64,000 nt of DNA from an uncultured Oscillospiraceae bacterium. Lineage in GTDB: Bacteria; Bacillota; Clostridia; Oscillospirales; Acutalibacteraceae. Positions 9,039-20,400 of this stretch are shown piece by piece (the first letter of the stretch is position 1; the number at the start of each line of letters is the position of its first letter). The notes beneath the pieces are model-generated. The model searched no databases and was not told the DNA's origin. It saw only the letters and a program-made list of their open reading frames with translations. A program made the translations under genes and the position numbers. The stretch is taken from positions 37,774-101,773 of the forward strand of contig USJL01000004.1 of assembly GCA_900555015.1 (NCBI GenBank). Reading direction: 5' to 3'.

Positions 9039-10171
9039 TAGTCTAAAAAGTCCTTTAATTTTTTACTTCTGCTTGGATGACGTAATTTTCTAAGCGCCTT
9101 TGCTTCAATTTGTCTAATTCTTTCTCTTGTTACGTTAAATTCCTTACCGACTTCTTCAAGAGTTTTAGGATTACCGTCTTCAAGACCGAAACGAAGAGAT
9201 AAAACTTTTTCTTCTCTTGGAGTTAATGTTTTAAGAACTTCAGAAAGTTGTTCTTTAAGCAGGCTCATTGAAGCTGCATCGGCAGGTGCAAGAGCATCAT
9301 CATCCGGAATAAAATCTCCCAAATGAGAATCTTCCTCTTCACCGATTGGTGTTTCAAGAGAAACAGGTTCTTGTGCAACACGGAGAATCTCACGAACTCT
9401 GTCTGCCGGCATATCAAGGTACTCGGCAATTTCTTCAGGAGTAGGTTCTTTTCCGTTTTGATGAAGTAATTGACTATTTGCTTTCTTAACTTTATTAATT
9501 GTTTCAACCATATGAACAGGAATTCTTATAGTTCTCGCTTGGTCAGCGATAGCACGTGTAATAGCTTGTCTAATCCACCAAGTAGCATAAGTTGAAAACT
9601 TAAATCCTTTTGTGTAATCAAATTTATCTACTGCCTTTATAAGACCCATATTACCTTCTTGAATCAAATCAAGAAATTGCATTCCTCTGCCTACATAGCG
9701 TTTTGCAATGCTTACAACAAGACGAAGGTTTGCTTCAGCAAGACGTTTTTTAGCAACAGGATCATCGTCTGCAATTCTGATTGCATACTCAATTTCCTCT
9801 TCGGGAGTTAAAAGCGGAACTCGTCCTATTTCTTTAAGATAAACTTTAACAGGGTCGTCCATTGCTGCATTATCATTTGTAGCAACAGTATCGGCAGCGT
9901 CTGTTTCCTTAGGCAAATCGACTTCAAGTGTTATACCGTCAAGTGCTTCGGATGAAAAATCATCAATAATATTGATATTTGCACCGTCGATTAAATCATT
10001 GAGCTTTTCAAGCTCATCAACATCAAGGTCAAGCTCAACAATAAGATTGTCTATTTCCTGAGCTGTTAAATGACCGGATGCTTTACCTTTTTCAACTAAC
10101 TTTTTAAAAGCCGCTGTTTTTTTGTCTTCAGGTACCTGTTGATTTGGCATTACTTTGTTTTTGTTTTCCAT
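9038..10171 (-). CDS. rpoD: RNA polymerase primary sigma factor RpoD/SigA
   Basis: 377 aa. Regions in order: region 1.1 (residues about 18-75), 1.2 ([17 protein letters not shown]), 2.1-2.4 ([48 protein letters not shown]), 3 ([10 protein letters not shown]) and 4 ([25 protein letters not shown]). It is the housekeeping sigma factor that recognises the TTGACA/TATAAT promoters seen in this window. It sits directly after dnaG, the classical macromolecular synthesis operon without rpsU. AGAGGAGT precedes the ATG. Confidence 0.97.
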   Translation of the reverse strand: MENKNKVMPNQQVPEDKKTAAFKKLVEKGKASGHLTAQEIDNLIVELDLDVDELEKLNDLIDGANINIIDDFSSEALDGITLEVDLPKETDAADTVATNDNAAMDDPVKVYLKEIGRVPLLTPEEEIEYAIRIADDDPVAKKRLAEANLRLVVSIAKRYVGRGMQFLDLIQEGNMGLIKAVDKFDYTKGFKFSTYATWWIRQAITRAIADQARTIRIPVHMVETINKVKKANSQLLHQNGKEPTPEEIAEYLDMPADRVREILRVAQEPVSLETPIGEEEDSHLGDFIPDDDALAPADAASMSLLKEQLSEVLKTLTPREEKVLSLRFGLEDGNPKTLEEVGKEFNVTRERIRQIEAKALRKLRHPSRSKKLKDFLD

Positions 10172-10188
10172 TAATATACTCCTCTTAA

Positions 10189-11922
10189 TTATGTATTTGC
10201 AAACATTTTTCTAAACTCATCGTCGCTTAATCCGCTTGGCGATTTTTTGTTTGATTTTTCATATTCATCTTTAATAATCTTAACGCAATCGGCATACTCG
10301 GCTTTTGGATTTGCACTTTCTGTGCCCCGTGCCATAATGCCGGATAATTTTGCGGATTCATCCATTGTTAAAGAATCGCCGAAATTCATTAAATCGGCAT
10401 CCTCACCGGATGAAATTTTTGAAATTATTAAATCATAGCATTTTTTATAAAAGCCGCCGGACATTAAATCGCTATTAAAATTGCTTGAACTTTTATAGCA
10501 ATCCGGATAATTTATAAGTAAATATATAAAACGCTCTTCGGCTTTTATTTTCTTTGTGGTAGCATCATTATCATAACTGATTTTTGCATTACTTTTTAAA
10601 TTATCTGAAATAATCTTATTATACTGCCTTCTTCTGTCACTATAGGATGTGCGTGAAACATAATTATCAAACTGTGCTTCTAAACTTCTTTTTTCAATCC
10701 CAAGTTCTTCGGAAATTCTTGATAAGTACAAATCTTTCTCAATAGGATTTACACCTTTTAAAATTTTTATTACCTCATTTGCAAAATCCGACTTACCTTG
10801 CGTCGTATTAAGATTATACTTATTACGTAATTTCAAAATTTTATATTCAATTTCATTTGTTGCGCCGTCGAGCATTGCACCGAATTTCTCGGCACCGACC
10901 GTTTTAATAATTTCATCCGGGTCTTTTCCATAACTGAATGAAGGAACACGCACCTTAATATCTGTATTTTTAAACATTTCAACGGAACGCGCTACAGCCT
11001 TTTGCCCTGCTTCGTCGGCATCATAAGCCAATATAACCTCTTTTGCATAGCGGCATATTAATTTAACCTGTTCTTGCGTAAGTGCTGTTCCGCAGCCGGC
11101 AACGGCATTTGTAAAACCTGCTTGATGCATTGTTATTACATCCATATAACCTTCACAAAGAATAATCGTATCTTTTCCGCTGTCTTTTGCAAAATTTAAC
11201 GCAAATAATTCATTGGTTTTTTTATATGCCAATGTATCGTTTGTGTTAATATACTTTGGTTTACTGTCATCAAGAACTCTTCCGCCAAATGCAATAACAT
11301 TACCGCGCACGTCAATAATCGGTGTCATTACTCTTCCGCGGAATCTGTCATAATAACCTTTTTGACCTTTTGTAACCAAACCGGCTTCGGCAAGTTCAAC
11401 ATCTTTAAATCCTAAATTATGAAGATGGATTCTCAGTGCGTTCCATGTATTCGGCGCCATACCCAAACCAAAATGAGTAATTGTTTTTAATGAAAGTCCC
11501 CTGTTTACAAAATAATCAAGTCCTGCTTTTCCGTCTGAACTTATAAGATACGAATGATAAAACTTAGCTGCCTCTCTGTTAGCTTGAAGAATTCTGCGAC
11601 GTTTTTTTGCAAAAGAATCATCAAAACCCTGTTGAGGCATATCCAGCCCGGCTTTATCAGCTAAATATTTTACTGCGTCAATATAGTCTAAATTTTCAAT
11701 TCTGCGAATAAAGCCAACGGCATCGCCGCCGGCACCGCAACCAAAACAATAAAAAGATTGAGTTTCCGGATAAACTGTAAAAGACGGTGTTTTTTCATTG
11801 TGAAAAGGACACAAACCAACAAAAGTCGAACCGCGTCTTTTCAAGCTCACATAACTTGAAACAATATCTTCAATATCTGTTTTATATTTTAATTCTTGTA
11901 AAAAAGTATCATTTAAAGCCAT
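10189..11922 (-). CDS. dnaG: DNA primase DnaG
   Basis: 577 aa. N-terminal zinc finger (C38, H41, C59, C62 in [19 protein letters not shown]), the RNA polymerase basic core ([20 protein letters not shown]), the TOPRIM domain ([19 protein letters not shown]) and a shorter divergent C-terminal DnaB-binding region. It makes RNA primers at the replication fork. AAAGGGGTG precedes the ATG. It heads the operon with rpoD and is divergent from the metallophosphoesterase gene; the 157-bp region between them presumably carries the promoter. Confidence 0.97.
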   Translation of the reverse strand: MALNDTFLQELKYKTDIEDIVSSYVSLKRRGSTFVGLCPFHNEKTPSFTVYPETQSFYCFGCGAGGDAVGFIRRIENLDYIDAVKYLADKAGLDMPQQGFDDSFAKKRRRILQANREAAKFYHSYLISSDGKAGLDYFVNRGLSLKTITHFGLGMAPNTWNALRIHLHNLGFKDVELAEAGLVTKGQKGYYDRFRGRVMTPIIDVRGNVIAFGGRVLDDSKPKYINTNDTLAYKKTNELFALNFAKDSGKDTIILCEGYMDVITMHQAGFTNAVAGCGTALTQEQVKLICRYAKEVILAYDADEAGQKAVARSVEMFKNTDIKVRVPSFSYGKDPDEIIKTVGAEKFGAMLDGATNEIEYKILKLRNKYNLNTTQGKSDFANEVIKILKGVNPIEKDLYLSRISEELGIEKRSLEAQFDNYVSRTSYSDRRRQYNKIISDNLKSNAKISYDNDATTKKIKAEERFIYLLINYPDCYKSSSNFNSDLMSGGFYKKCYDLIISKISSGEDADLMNFGDSLTMDESAKLSGIMARGTESANPKAEYADCVKIIKDEYEKSNKKSPSGLSDDEFRKMFANT

Positions 11923-12079
11923 TAAAACACCCCTTTCGTGAAAATTGTAAAATAAAGAAATATTTAAAAATAATCATAACATTCTTATAATTATACGCAA
12001 AAAAACAAAAAAATCCTTTAATTAATATTATCTTGACTTGAAAGAATTAAAATATTATCATCATATTGAGGTAAACAAT

Positions 12080-12937
12080 ATGAAATACATAATAATCATT
12101 GCAATTATTGTAGCAATATTTGCCTTTTGCTACTATGAAAACAACAAAATTGATATAACAAAATATGAACTTAATAATGAAAATGTATTTGATAAAATTA
12201 AAATTGTTCAACTTTCTGATTTACATTCAAAGCCTTTTTACAGAGCAATAGAAAAAATTAAAAAAATAAATCCTGATCTAATTGTGATTACAGGTGATTA
12301 TATAAACGACCGTTGCAAGCGTAAAAACGAAATGTTGGAATTTGGAAAAGCTCTGGTAAAAATTGCCCCTGTTTTTTACATTACCGGCAATCATGAAAGA
12401 AGACTTGATTGCTTTGAAGAACTTATGGAAGAATTAAGAAACATCGGTTTTAACGTTCTTTTGAATGAAGTGCAATCTATCAATATAAACAACACAGAAA
12501 TCCATATTCTCGGCTTAGATGAAAATCAGGCAAACTTTGAAGATTACAAAGCAAGAAAAAAAGGCACATTTAAATACAAAGATATGAGTAAGTACTTTAG
12601 AAAGCTTGAAAATGCAAATGGAATCAAAATTGTTTTAAGCCACTTCCCTGAAAACTTCAAAGGGATTAAAGAAATGAATTACTCCCAATATGACTTTGAT
12701 ATTCAATTTTCGGGACATGCCCACGGAGGTCAATTTATATTACCATTTATTGGGCCTGTTTTTTCACCCGGTCAGGGTCTTTTTCCAAAATATGCAAAAG
12801 GTTCTTTCGGCACAAGACCAAAATTAATAATCAGCCGAGGAATGGGAAATGCCGAATTTCCGTTGAGATTATTCAATCATCCTGAAATTAACGAAGTTAC
12901 CATAAAAAATGATAACGCACAAAATAAAGCAGATTAA
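12080..12937 (+). CDS. Membrane-anchored metallophosphoesterase (YkuE/LpxG-like)
   Basis: 285 aa from the ATG at 12080. One N-terminal TM helix (KYIIIIAIIVAIFAFCYY) is followed by a calcineurin-like phosphoesterase domain with metal-binding motifs VQLSDLHS (D, H), ITGDYIND (GD), TGNHE (GNHE), VLSHFPE (H) and FSGHAHGGQ (GHAHGGQ). YkuE-type enzymes act on phospho-lipid or nucleotide substrates; the substrate is not predictable here. The start with TTGAGGT upstream is preferred over a TTG 14 codons earlier. A single-gene plus-strand unit, ended by a hairpin that includes its stop codon. Confidence 0.88.
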   Translation: MKYIIIIAIIVAIFAFCYYENNKIDITKYELNNENVFDKIKIVQLSDLHSKPFYRAIEKIKKINPDLIVITGDYINDRCKRKNEMLEFGKALVKIAPVFYITGNHERRLDCFEELMEELRNIGFNVLLNEVQSININNTEIHILGLDENQANFEDYKARKKGTFKYKDMSKYFRKLENANGIKIVLSHFPENFKGIKEMNYSQYDFDIQFSGHAHGGQFILPFIGPVFSPGQGLFPKYAKGSFGTRPKLIISRGMGNAEFPLRLFNHPEINEVTIKNDNAQNKAD

Positions 12938-12955
12938 AAATCTGCTTTATTTTTT
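12926..12955. terminator. Bidirectional rho-independent terminator
   Basis: AAAGCAGAT / ATCTGCTTT with a 5-base loop and flanking A and T runs lies between two convergent genes. The plus-strand stop codon TAA is within the loop. Confidence 0.85.
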
Positions 12956-13577
12956 ATACTTTTGAAAATTTTTCGCCAATTAAAACAGAAGTGTACAATC
13001 CGTTGCTGATATCGGTTAATTTTTCATTAAAAAGCATTTCTTTATCTGCTTTAATTGAAAATTTAATGTTAATTTTATCGGTATATTCGGTATTTTCGAT
13101 ATTTGCACAAAAATCATTTAATAAAATATTTAAGCGCTCATAAAAAGAATAATCAATGCATACACTTAAAATTTTACATGGTGCCATGGTTATAATGTTA
13201 CCCGAATTCAAAGCAATTTTAGAGCCATGGGAATATGCACGAACAAGGCCGCCTGCACCAAGTAAAGTACCGCCAAAATAGCGAGTTACTACAACGCAAA
13301 CATCAACCACGCCGTTTTTTAATAAAACATCCAAAACAGGCACACCTGCGGTTCCCGACGGTTCACCATCATCACTGTAACGTTGAATATTATTTTCTCT
13401 AAGTATATATGCATAAACATTATGAGTGGCATCCCAATGTTTTGATTTAATTTTGCTAATAAAATCAGTTGCTTCGTCAACGGATTTTACAGGTTTGACA
13501 TAACCGATAAATTTTGACTTTTTTTCTACAAATTCGTCATTACTTTCAAATTCAACAGTTTTATATTCTTGTAACAT
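12954..13577 (-). CDS. YigZ/IMPACT family protein
   Basis: 207 aa. Typical UPF0029/IMPACT signature: FVEKKSKFIGYV near the N-terminus, HWDATHNVYAYI, SDDGEPSGTAGVPVL, and VVVTRYFGGTLLGAGGLVRAY. The C-terminal part resembles EF-G domain IV. The bacterial family is thought to act in translation or RNA-related stress, but its biochemical role is unsettled. It follows the rpmE terminator on the minus strand. Confidence 0.92.
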   Translation of the reverse strand: MLQEYKTVEFESNDEFVEKKSKFIGYVKPVKSVDEATDFISKIKSKHWDATHNVYAYILRENNIQRYSDDGEPSGTAGVPVLDVLLKNGVVDVCVVVTRYFGGTLLGAGGLVRAYSHGSKIALNSGNIITMAPCKILSVCIDYSFYERLNILLNDFCANIENTEYTDKINIKFSIKADKEMLFNEKLTDISNGLYTSVLIGEKFSKV

Positions 13578-13591
13578 AATTAATCACCGAA

Positions 13592-13620
13592 GAAAAAAGG
13601 CAACGCAAAACTGCGTTGCC
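13592..13620 (-). terminator. Terminator after rpmE
   Basis: GGCAACGCA GTTT TGCGTTGCC followed by TTTTTT on the minus strand, a textbook intrinsic terminator just after the L31 gene. Confidence 0.9.
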
Positions 13621-13630
13621 GAAAATTACA

Positions 13631-13834
13631 TTAAGCTTTTTTTCCGTATCTTTTGTTAAATCTATCAACACGTCCGCCTGTATCAACAAGTTTTTGCTTG
13701 CCTGTGTAGAACGGATGACATTTTGAACAGATATCAACTTTAAGTTCGCTCTTTGTGCTCTTTGTTTCATAAGTAGCACCGCATGCACACTTTACTGTGC
13801 AAGTATCGTAATTTGGATGAATTCCGTCTTTCAT
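13631..13834 (-). CDS. rpmE: 50S ribosomal protein L31 (zinc-binding type)
   Basis: 67 aa starting MKDGIHPNY. The four zinc ligands are present as CAC and CSKC, so this is the C+ form that can serve as a zinc reserve; the end [12 protein letters not shown] is canonical. The ATG at 13834 with GAGGTGAAAATA upstream is chosen; the frame is open 17 codons further up but without family match. It has its own promoter and terminator, so it is monocistronic. Confidence 0.96.
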   Translation of the reverse strand: MKDGIHPNYDTCTVKCACGATYETKSTKSELKVDICSKCHPFYTGKQKLVDTGGRVDRFNKRYGKKA

Positions 13835-13873
13835 TATTTTCACCTCGTTTGCAGTAATATTACAACATTTGGA

Positions 13874-13902
13874 ATGATACCACAATTAGCGTTAAAATGC
13901 AA
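13874..13902 (-). promoter_or_regulatory. Sigma-A promoter of rpmE
   Basis: TTGCAT and TATCAT with a 17-base spacer on the minus strand, about 40 bases before the rpmE start codon. Confidence 0.7.
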
Positions 13903-13916
13903 GTATTTTTTTTAAA

Positions 13917-16900
13917 TTATTCATAACAACAAATTTTTCCAAGATGAAATGAATATAAAACTGCTTGTTTTACTTTTTTGTTAAGCGTTTTAGAAACAGC
14001 ATTTTTATAAAATCCAATTTGATTTTTATACATTTCAAGTAACTCATGTTCATCATTAACTTTATCGGTTTTATAATCAACAAGAACAAGTTCTCCGTTT
14101 TCTTCAAAAACGCAGTCGCAAATTCCTTGTATTAAAACCTCTTCGTCTGAATTAATTTCATTAAGTTGAGAAAGTTTAACAAAAGAAGAAACCTTCATTT
14201 CTCTGTGTATAACACTTGAATTAAACATTCTTTTTGCAAATGACGATGAAAACAATTCTTTCAACGCCTTTTTATCTAAGCTGTTTGCCTGCTCATTTGA
14301 AATATATCCCAAACTTACAAGGCACGAAATTTCATTATCTAAATTATTTGTTGCGTTTTCATAATCACAAAACTGCATAAACATATGCATTGCTGTTCCC
14401 TTTTGACCGGGTGTCATTCCGCTTTTGTTTAAAAAGGCAGGTTTTTTTGTTGCAAAATATTTAAAAGATTTTTCTCTTTTATCGAGTTCGGAAGCGTTTC
14501 TTTTGGCACTTATTTCACTTAAATTCATATACGGATATGTATAATCAAGTTTTTTTGTAACGGAATTTACAATGTCCATATTAGGCAAAACTTTTTCTAC
14601 TTCAATTTCTTCAATCTTTATATCGTCATCATCAACAAATTCAATTTTCATATCAAAATCAGATTGAACGGGTGTAATATTAAATTTAGTTTTTTCACGC
14701 AAAACTTTTCCGTTTTCATGAAGTAAAGCGGCAAGCAAGATATAATCGCCGTCCGAATCAAATCTTTTAATATAATACGGATTAATCGAATTACCGTTGA
14801 TTTTAGATGCCAATTTATTAATTTTGCTTTCTATTGAGTTGCCGCAAGTTTCAAAAACAATGAATTGTTCTTTGGCTCTTGTTAAGGCAACGTACAAAAC
14901 GCGCAAATTTTCACCGGCTGAATCTTCTTTGTTGCTTTTTTGAACCGCATAGTACGGAAGTGTAGGCGTTTGATACAAATATTCTTCATTATGTCTTTTA
15001 ACGCCGATTCCGGAAGGTGAAAGCAAAAACTTATCGCTTAAACTTCTTGTATTATATTGACGTGCCGCGCCTGCTAACATAACAATAGGAAATTCCAATC
15101 CTTTTGAATGATGAATACTCATTAAAGAAACTGCATTTTCCATTCCGGAATTCAAAATTTGATTTTCTATACCCACACCTGTTGACTGAACTTTTGTTAT
15201 AAGTCGCATAAAAGAAGTTAGCCCCACACTGTCGGATGCATCAAAATCTTCAGCAAATGCAATTAATGAATTAATGTTTTGACAGCGCTGTTCACCGTTT
15301 CCCATTGCCTTGGCAAAAGAATAAATATTTTTATATTCGCACAAATACTTAATGAAATATGAAACAGACATTGTTACGGCGTTTTTGCGCAATATTTTTA
15401 AATCATTTAAAAAATTCTTAACCTTATCTGTATCACTTCTGAGAACGGCGGAATACAGACTGCCTTTTTTTGAATTAATTCTTATTTGTGCCATTTCATC
15501 TGCACTGAATCCGTAAACAGCAGACATCATAACAGAAAGCAATGCAACATCCTGCATAGGATTATCAATAATTTGCAAGTATGAAAGCAATAATTTAATT
15601 TCATTACATTCAAGCAAATTTGATTTATCATCACAAACAACCGGAATTCCGAAAGAAGTTAAAATTTCATTATATTGACCTATATATTTTTTTGCTGAAC
15701 GAAGCAAAATTGCAAAATCGCCATAATCAACGTTTCTGAATTGCTTGTTTTTGGAATCCCATATTTGTTCTTTTGAATTAATCTTATTTAATATTGTTTT
15801 GGCAATACAAGTTGCCTCTTCTTCAATACTGTATTCGCTTTTAACATTATCTAAAATTTTAATTTGTACAGGCGGAATTTTTTCTTCTCCGTAATCTGCA
15901 CCGTAATTTAAAAATTCATCTTTGTTATATTCAATATCTCCAACTTCTTTTTTCATAATAACAGAAAACAAAAAGTTTACAAAGTCGCAAATACCCTTTC
16001 TTGAACGGAAATTCTTATCAAGAATAATTTTTGCGTTATCACAATTAGAATCCGAAGGATTATATAAAGTATAAGTATTTTTCTTTTCATTAAATATTTC
16101 AGGCATAGCAAGACGAAAGCGATAAATGCTTTGCTTAATATCCCCTACCATAAATCTATTATTTCCACTTGATAGTGCGGAAAAAATCATATCTTGGGCT
16201 TTGTTTGTATCTTGATATTCATCGATTAAAATCTCGTAAAAGTCTTTTTGCAAATCATTGGCAAAAGGTGTTATTTCCGCATTTCCTTTATCATCAAGAT
16301 TATACAGCAAATCCACTGTAAAATGCTCTATATCTGAAAAAGTAAAAGCATTTTCGTTTTGCTTTAATTCAAAAAGCTCATTAGAAAAATCACACACCAC
16401 TTCATATAGCCTATTTAATATCGGATACAGTTCTTCTAAATCATCTTTATTATCGGACAAAGAAATACAAAAGTATTTTGATAAATCATTTGTTATGATT
16501 TTTTTGTACGTATTTCTTGCGGAAGAAATTTCTTCCTTAACCGGTGATTCATAACCACGTTTTGAAGCAATTCTCATAAATGAAATGTTTTTATACATTT
16601 CAACAGCTTTATCCCAAGATAATTCAAGAGCAGATATTAAACCGTCAAAAATTAACATATCCGAATTTAAATTATTTAAATATCCATCATAAAGTTCATC
16701 GCTTTTATCAAGTATTTTTTTTGATTGATTAATTAAATCTTTACCAAAATTCAAATACTCAATTACTTCATTTTTGATTTTAGCAAAATAAGGCGAATCT
16801 TCTGCCGATATTTTCGGATTATACATATTAACAGCATTGCTTAACCAAACAAACGGAAATGCCTGTGCATTCATATATGTATGGATTTTCTTTAATAATT

Positions 16901-17414
16901 CGGAAAAAGTTGAATCGTTTTTAGGAGAACTTACCAAATCAACTAATTTTAAAAACAAAGGGTCTTTTTTTTCAAAATAATTATCTAATACATTATTAAT
17001 TGCAGTTTCTTCCAAAACATCAGCCTTTGTATTATTTAAAATAGTAAAATCTCTGTTAATGCCTATATTAAAAAAGTTTTCTCTTACTAAATTTATACAA
17101 AACGAATCTATTGTACATATTTTTGCTCCTGAAACAAGTGAAAGTTGACGAACTAAATTATTATCTTTTGGATTTTTCTTTAACCTTTCTTCCAAAGCTG
17201 AAGTAACACGTGATTTCATTTCTGCCGCAGCAGCATTAGTAAAAGTAACTACAAGCAATTTATCTACGTCAACAGGTTTTTTATCATTTGTTATTATGTT
17301 TAAAACACGCTCAACAAGAACGGCAGTTTTGCCTGAACCGGCAGCAGCGGAAACAAGCACATTTTTATTTCTTACATCTATTGCCATTTGCTGTTGATTA
17401 GTCCATTTTGGCAC
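13917..17414 (-). CDS. addA: ATP-dependent helicase/nuclease subunit A (AddA)
   Basis: 1165 aa, UvrD-type SF1 helicase fused to a RecB-type nuclease. Motifs: AAAGSGKT (23-30), VTFTNAAAAEMK, IDEYQDT (Walker B), VGDIKQSIYRFR, MSIHHSKGLEFP, LYVALTRAKEQ, and the C-terminal nuclease with GTAMHMFMQ and LVDYKTDKV. With AddB it resects double-strand ends for recombination, in place of RecBCD. The start is GTG, with AGGAGGAATAGCA before it; addB ends 2 bases upstream, so the two are coupled. Length is close to that of the family. Confidence 0.96.
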   Translation of the reverse strand: MPKWTNQQQMAIDVRNKNVLVSAAAGSGKTAVLVERVLNIITNDKKPVDVDKLLVVTFTNAAAAEMKSRVTSALEERLKKNPKDNNLVRQLSLVSGAKICTIDSFCINLVRENFFNIGINRDFTILNNTKADVLEETAINNVLDNYFEKKDPLFLKLVDLVSSPKNDSTFSELLKKIHTYMNAQAFPFVWLSNAVNMYNPKISAEDSPYFAKIKNEVIEYLNFGKDLINQSKKILDKSDELYDGYLNNLNSDMLIFDGLISALELSWDKAVEMYKNISFMRIASKRGYESPVKEEISSARNTYKKIITNDLSKYFCISLSDNKDDLEELYPILNRLYEVVCDFSNELFELKQNENAFTFSDIEHFTVDLLYNLDDKGNAEITPFANDLQKDFYEILIDEYQDTNKAQDMIFSALSSGNNRFMVGDIKQSIYRFRLAMPEIFNEKKNTYTLYNPSDSNCDNAKIILDKNFRSRKGICDFVNFLFSVIMKKEVGDIEYNKDEFLNYGADYGEEKIPPVQIKILDNVKSEYSIEEEATCIAKTILNKINSKEQIWDSKNKQFRNVDYGDFAILLRSAKKYIGQYNEILTSFGIPVVCDDKSNLLECNEIKLLLSYLQIIDNPMQDVALLSVMMSAVYGFSADEMAQIRINSKKGSLYSAVLRSDTDKVKNFLNDLKILRKNAVTMSVSYFIKYLCEYKNIYSFAKAMGNGEQRCQNINSLIAFAEDFDASDSVGLTSFMRLITKVQSTGVGIENQILNSGMENAVSLMSIHHSKGLEFPIVMLAGAARQYNTRSLSDKFLLSPSGIGVKRHNEEYLYQTPTLPYYAVQKSNKEDSAGENLRVLYVALTRAKEQFIVFETCGNSIESKINKLASKINGNSINPYYIKRFDSDGDYILLAALLHENGKVLREKTKFNITPVQSDFDMKIEFVDDDDIKIEEIEVEKVLPNMDIVNSVTKKLDYTYPYMNLSEISAKRNASELDKREKSFKYFATKKPAFLNKSGMTPGQKGTAMHMFMQFCDYENATNNLDNEISCLVSLGYISNEQANSLDKKALKELFSSSFAKRMFNSSVIHREMKVSSFVKLSQLNEINSDEEVLIQGICDCVFEENGELVLVDYKTDKVNDEHELLEMYKNQIGFYKNAVSKTLNKKVKQAVLYSFHLGKICCYE

Positions 17415-17416
17415 TG

Positions 17417-20400
17417 CTATTCCTCCTCTAACAATTTTAATACATCTTCATCTTTGTATTTTGACATTTCACGATAATTTAAAATTCTTCTGTTTGCACA
17501 AACCGAAGAATAATCACAAAACTCACATGTTTTGTCATGATAATCACCGTTAATCGGATTTTGATTAATCAAGCCTTTATGAAGAGAATTGCCCATATCT
17601 GCAATTAATAAATTAATTTTTTTACTTATTTTACCAAGTGATTCAAGTGAGGCAAAGTTACCTGAAACATCACCGGATTTATTAACTTTAACAGGTATGT
17701 ACTTTCCCTTTAAATCTTTTTCCATTGAACTTAAAATATTATGATTTTTATCATAAAGCACAATGCCTTTCATTTTATAATCGTCAGATTCCCCTTTTTT
17801 AATTTCAGTATTTTCAGTGCCTTTATTAACCTGCATAATTTTTCGTGATGCATGCATATACAACACACCTGCCGGAATTCCAGAATAATCGGAGTTTTTG
17901 TCATTACACAAAGTGAAAAGATAAACAAACATTTGCAGGTTTAATCCATATAAGATATCGGACAAATTAAATTCTTTTGCTCCTGATTTATAATCAACAA
18001 CTCTTACGTATTTTTTGCCGAATTTTTCAAGTATATCAACACGGTCAACAGAACCTTTTAAGCTTACCGTTCCACCGTTTTCAAGACTTATTTTTTGCGG
18101 CTTAACAGCCCCGTCATCATCAATACTGAGTTCAAATGCTTTTGGAACAAATTCGCATTGAGAAAACTCACCGGCAAGATGTGCCACAACACTGTTAAGC
18201 ATTTTTGAAAGCCTTAAAAACTGATACTTAAATCTTTCATTAAAAGATTCGCTGTTTGAAATTTTTTCGTTAAGATATTTAAGTAAATATTTATTAACAT
18301 TAACAGAAATTTCATTATATTTCATTTTACTTAATGCTTCGGCACCGATATCAGCAATTATATTTTCAAGAACGTAATGAATTGCCGTTCCCGTTTGCAT
18401 ATAATCAAGTTTTGCAACACGCAAAGGTCTTGCGCCTATGCCGAATTTACAAAAGTATCTGAACGCACATGAATAATAATCTTCCATTCTGGAGGCAGAT
18501 AAATACATATCCTTTCCAAACAATTCAACAGCCGTATCTTGATTTTTAATAGTAATATCTGTGTTTTCAGAAAGTTGTTTAACAGCATTATACCGTTCGT
18601 CATTTGCAAAATACTCTTTTAAAGATTCGGAAAATTCATCATTATCGCCAAAATGCTCTGCCATATATTCAAAAGCATAATTTTTGCTTTCTATCCAGTC
18701 CAACTTTGGAATTGACTTATGCTCTTTTTCAATTAAATTGGGATATATGCAACGAAGAGAAGTCAATATAGCAGAAGGAGCGGCAATATCACAGGTTTCA
18801 TTATAACTGATACATAATTTTTGTGTCGGTGCACTTACAGCCATGTAGGCAAAATAACGTTCCTGAAAATTTAAAATTTCACTAAATGAATATAATTTAA
18901 AATCTTTATCATTAAGCAAAATTCTGTCGCTTTCCGTAAAAAGGCCGCTAATAGTTACATTTTTCGGAAATTCGCCCTCATTTGCACCTATAATATAAAC
19001 AATTTTAGGATTGTCAAGCCTTATTCTGTCTGCTTGACCAAACTGAACATTGTCCACCCCCTGAGGAATTACACCTAAATCTTCAGATGAAACCATAATA
19101 TTGAAATAGGTATAAAATTCTTCTAACGGTATATATTCATCACCTATAATTTCAACCAATTTATCAAGAACATCCATAAGCATATCCCAAATACGCTCTT
19201 GTTCGTCAGCGAGAAGAATATGATTTGAAACAGATAAATTTTCGGCAATATTTTTTAAATGAATGTTTACATTAAAACGAATTAAAGTATTGAAAATTGC
19301 CGTGCAGATTTCTTTTACAGAAGCATTTTTTACTGTAAATTTAAAATCATTAAGCACTTTAAATAAATAATCTCTTGATTTATTAATTTTGGAAATTTCT
19401 TTTTTATCATTTTCCGATATTTCAGGCACAAATCCTTTTGTTGAGTTTTCAAATTCAGCACTCCATTTTTTATACCCGTTAATGTTCCAAATAAATATGT
19501 AATTTTCCAGCTTGCTAATATCGTCATCTCTTAAATCGGTTAATGATGTTTTGGCAAGGCTTAAAACGTCATCGGATTTAAAAGAATAAATAACACAGCG
19601 CAACAGATATTTTACAAAAACGATTAACGGCTGATTTTTTATGGGCTGTCTTTCATCATCAAAACAAGGAATTTCAAATTTTTTAAAAGTTGAAATTAAT
19701 TCATTGGTATATTTATTTAAATCTCTTGTAATAACTGCAATATCACGTGCTCTTATGCCTGACTTTAGATCTCTTTTTATTGAACACGCCACATAACAGC
19801 ATTCATCATAAACTGTTTTTGCCTTATAAGCTGTTATATTCTCAGTTTTTTCGTTAAAGGAAACATCACTGCGTGAAAAAATATATTTTTCACAATTAGC
19901 AATTTCATTATTTTTGGCACGATAATTTTTTGTTAAGGTTATATATTCGCATTTAACCCCACGCTTAAATGCAATTTTTTCAAGAATCGAAACGCTTTTA
20001 TTTACATAAGAGAATAAATCAAAATTATTATTTTCACCGTAAGAATCAGTTGTAAATGTAACAGTAACATTATTTGATTTTTCAACAATCAACTCTAAAA
20101 TCTTATATTCATTTGCAACAAAGCCATTAAATCCGTCAATAAAAACTTCTTTACCGCAAAGATAATCATTATTTAATAACTTATCATAAAGGCGTGAAAG
20201 ATTATCAGCGGAGTCCAAAAATTTCCCACCTATTAAATTTTCATATGCTTCAATAATAAGGCTTATGTCCTTTAATTTTTCGGAAAGAATTTCACGGTCA
20301 ATATCATCGGATACATCAAGCATTTTTTCATAAGATATATTACATGATTTCATTTCATCATATATACTGATCATTGAATTTACGAAAGACGACTTATTTA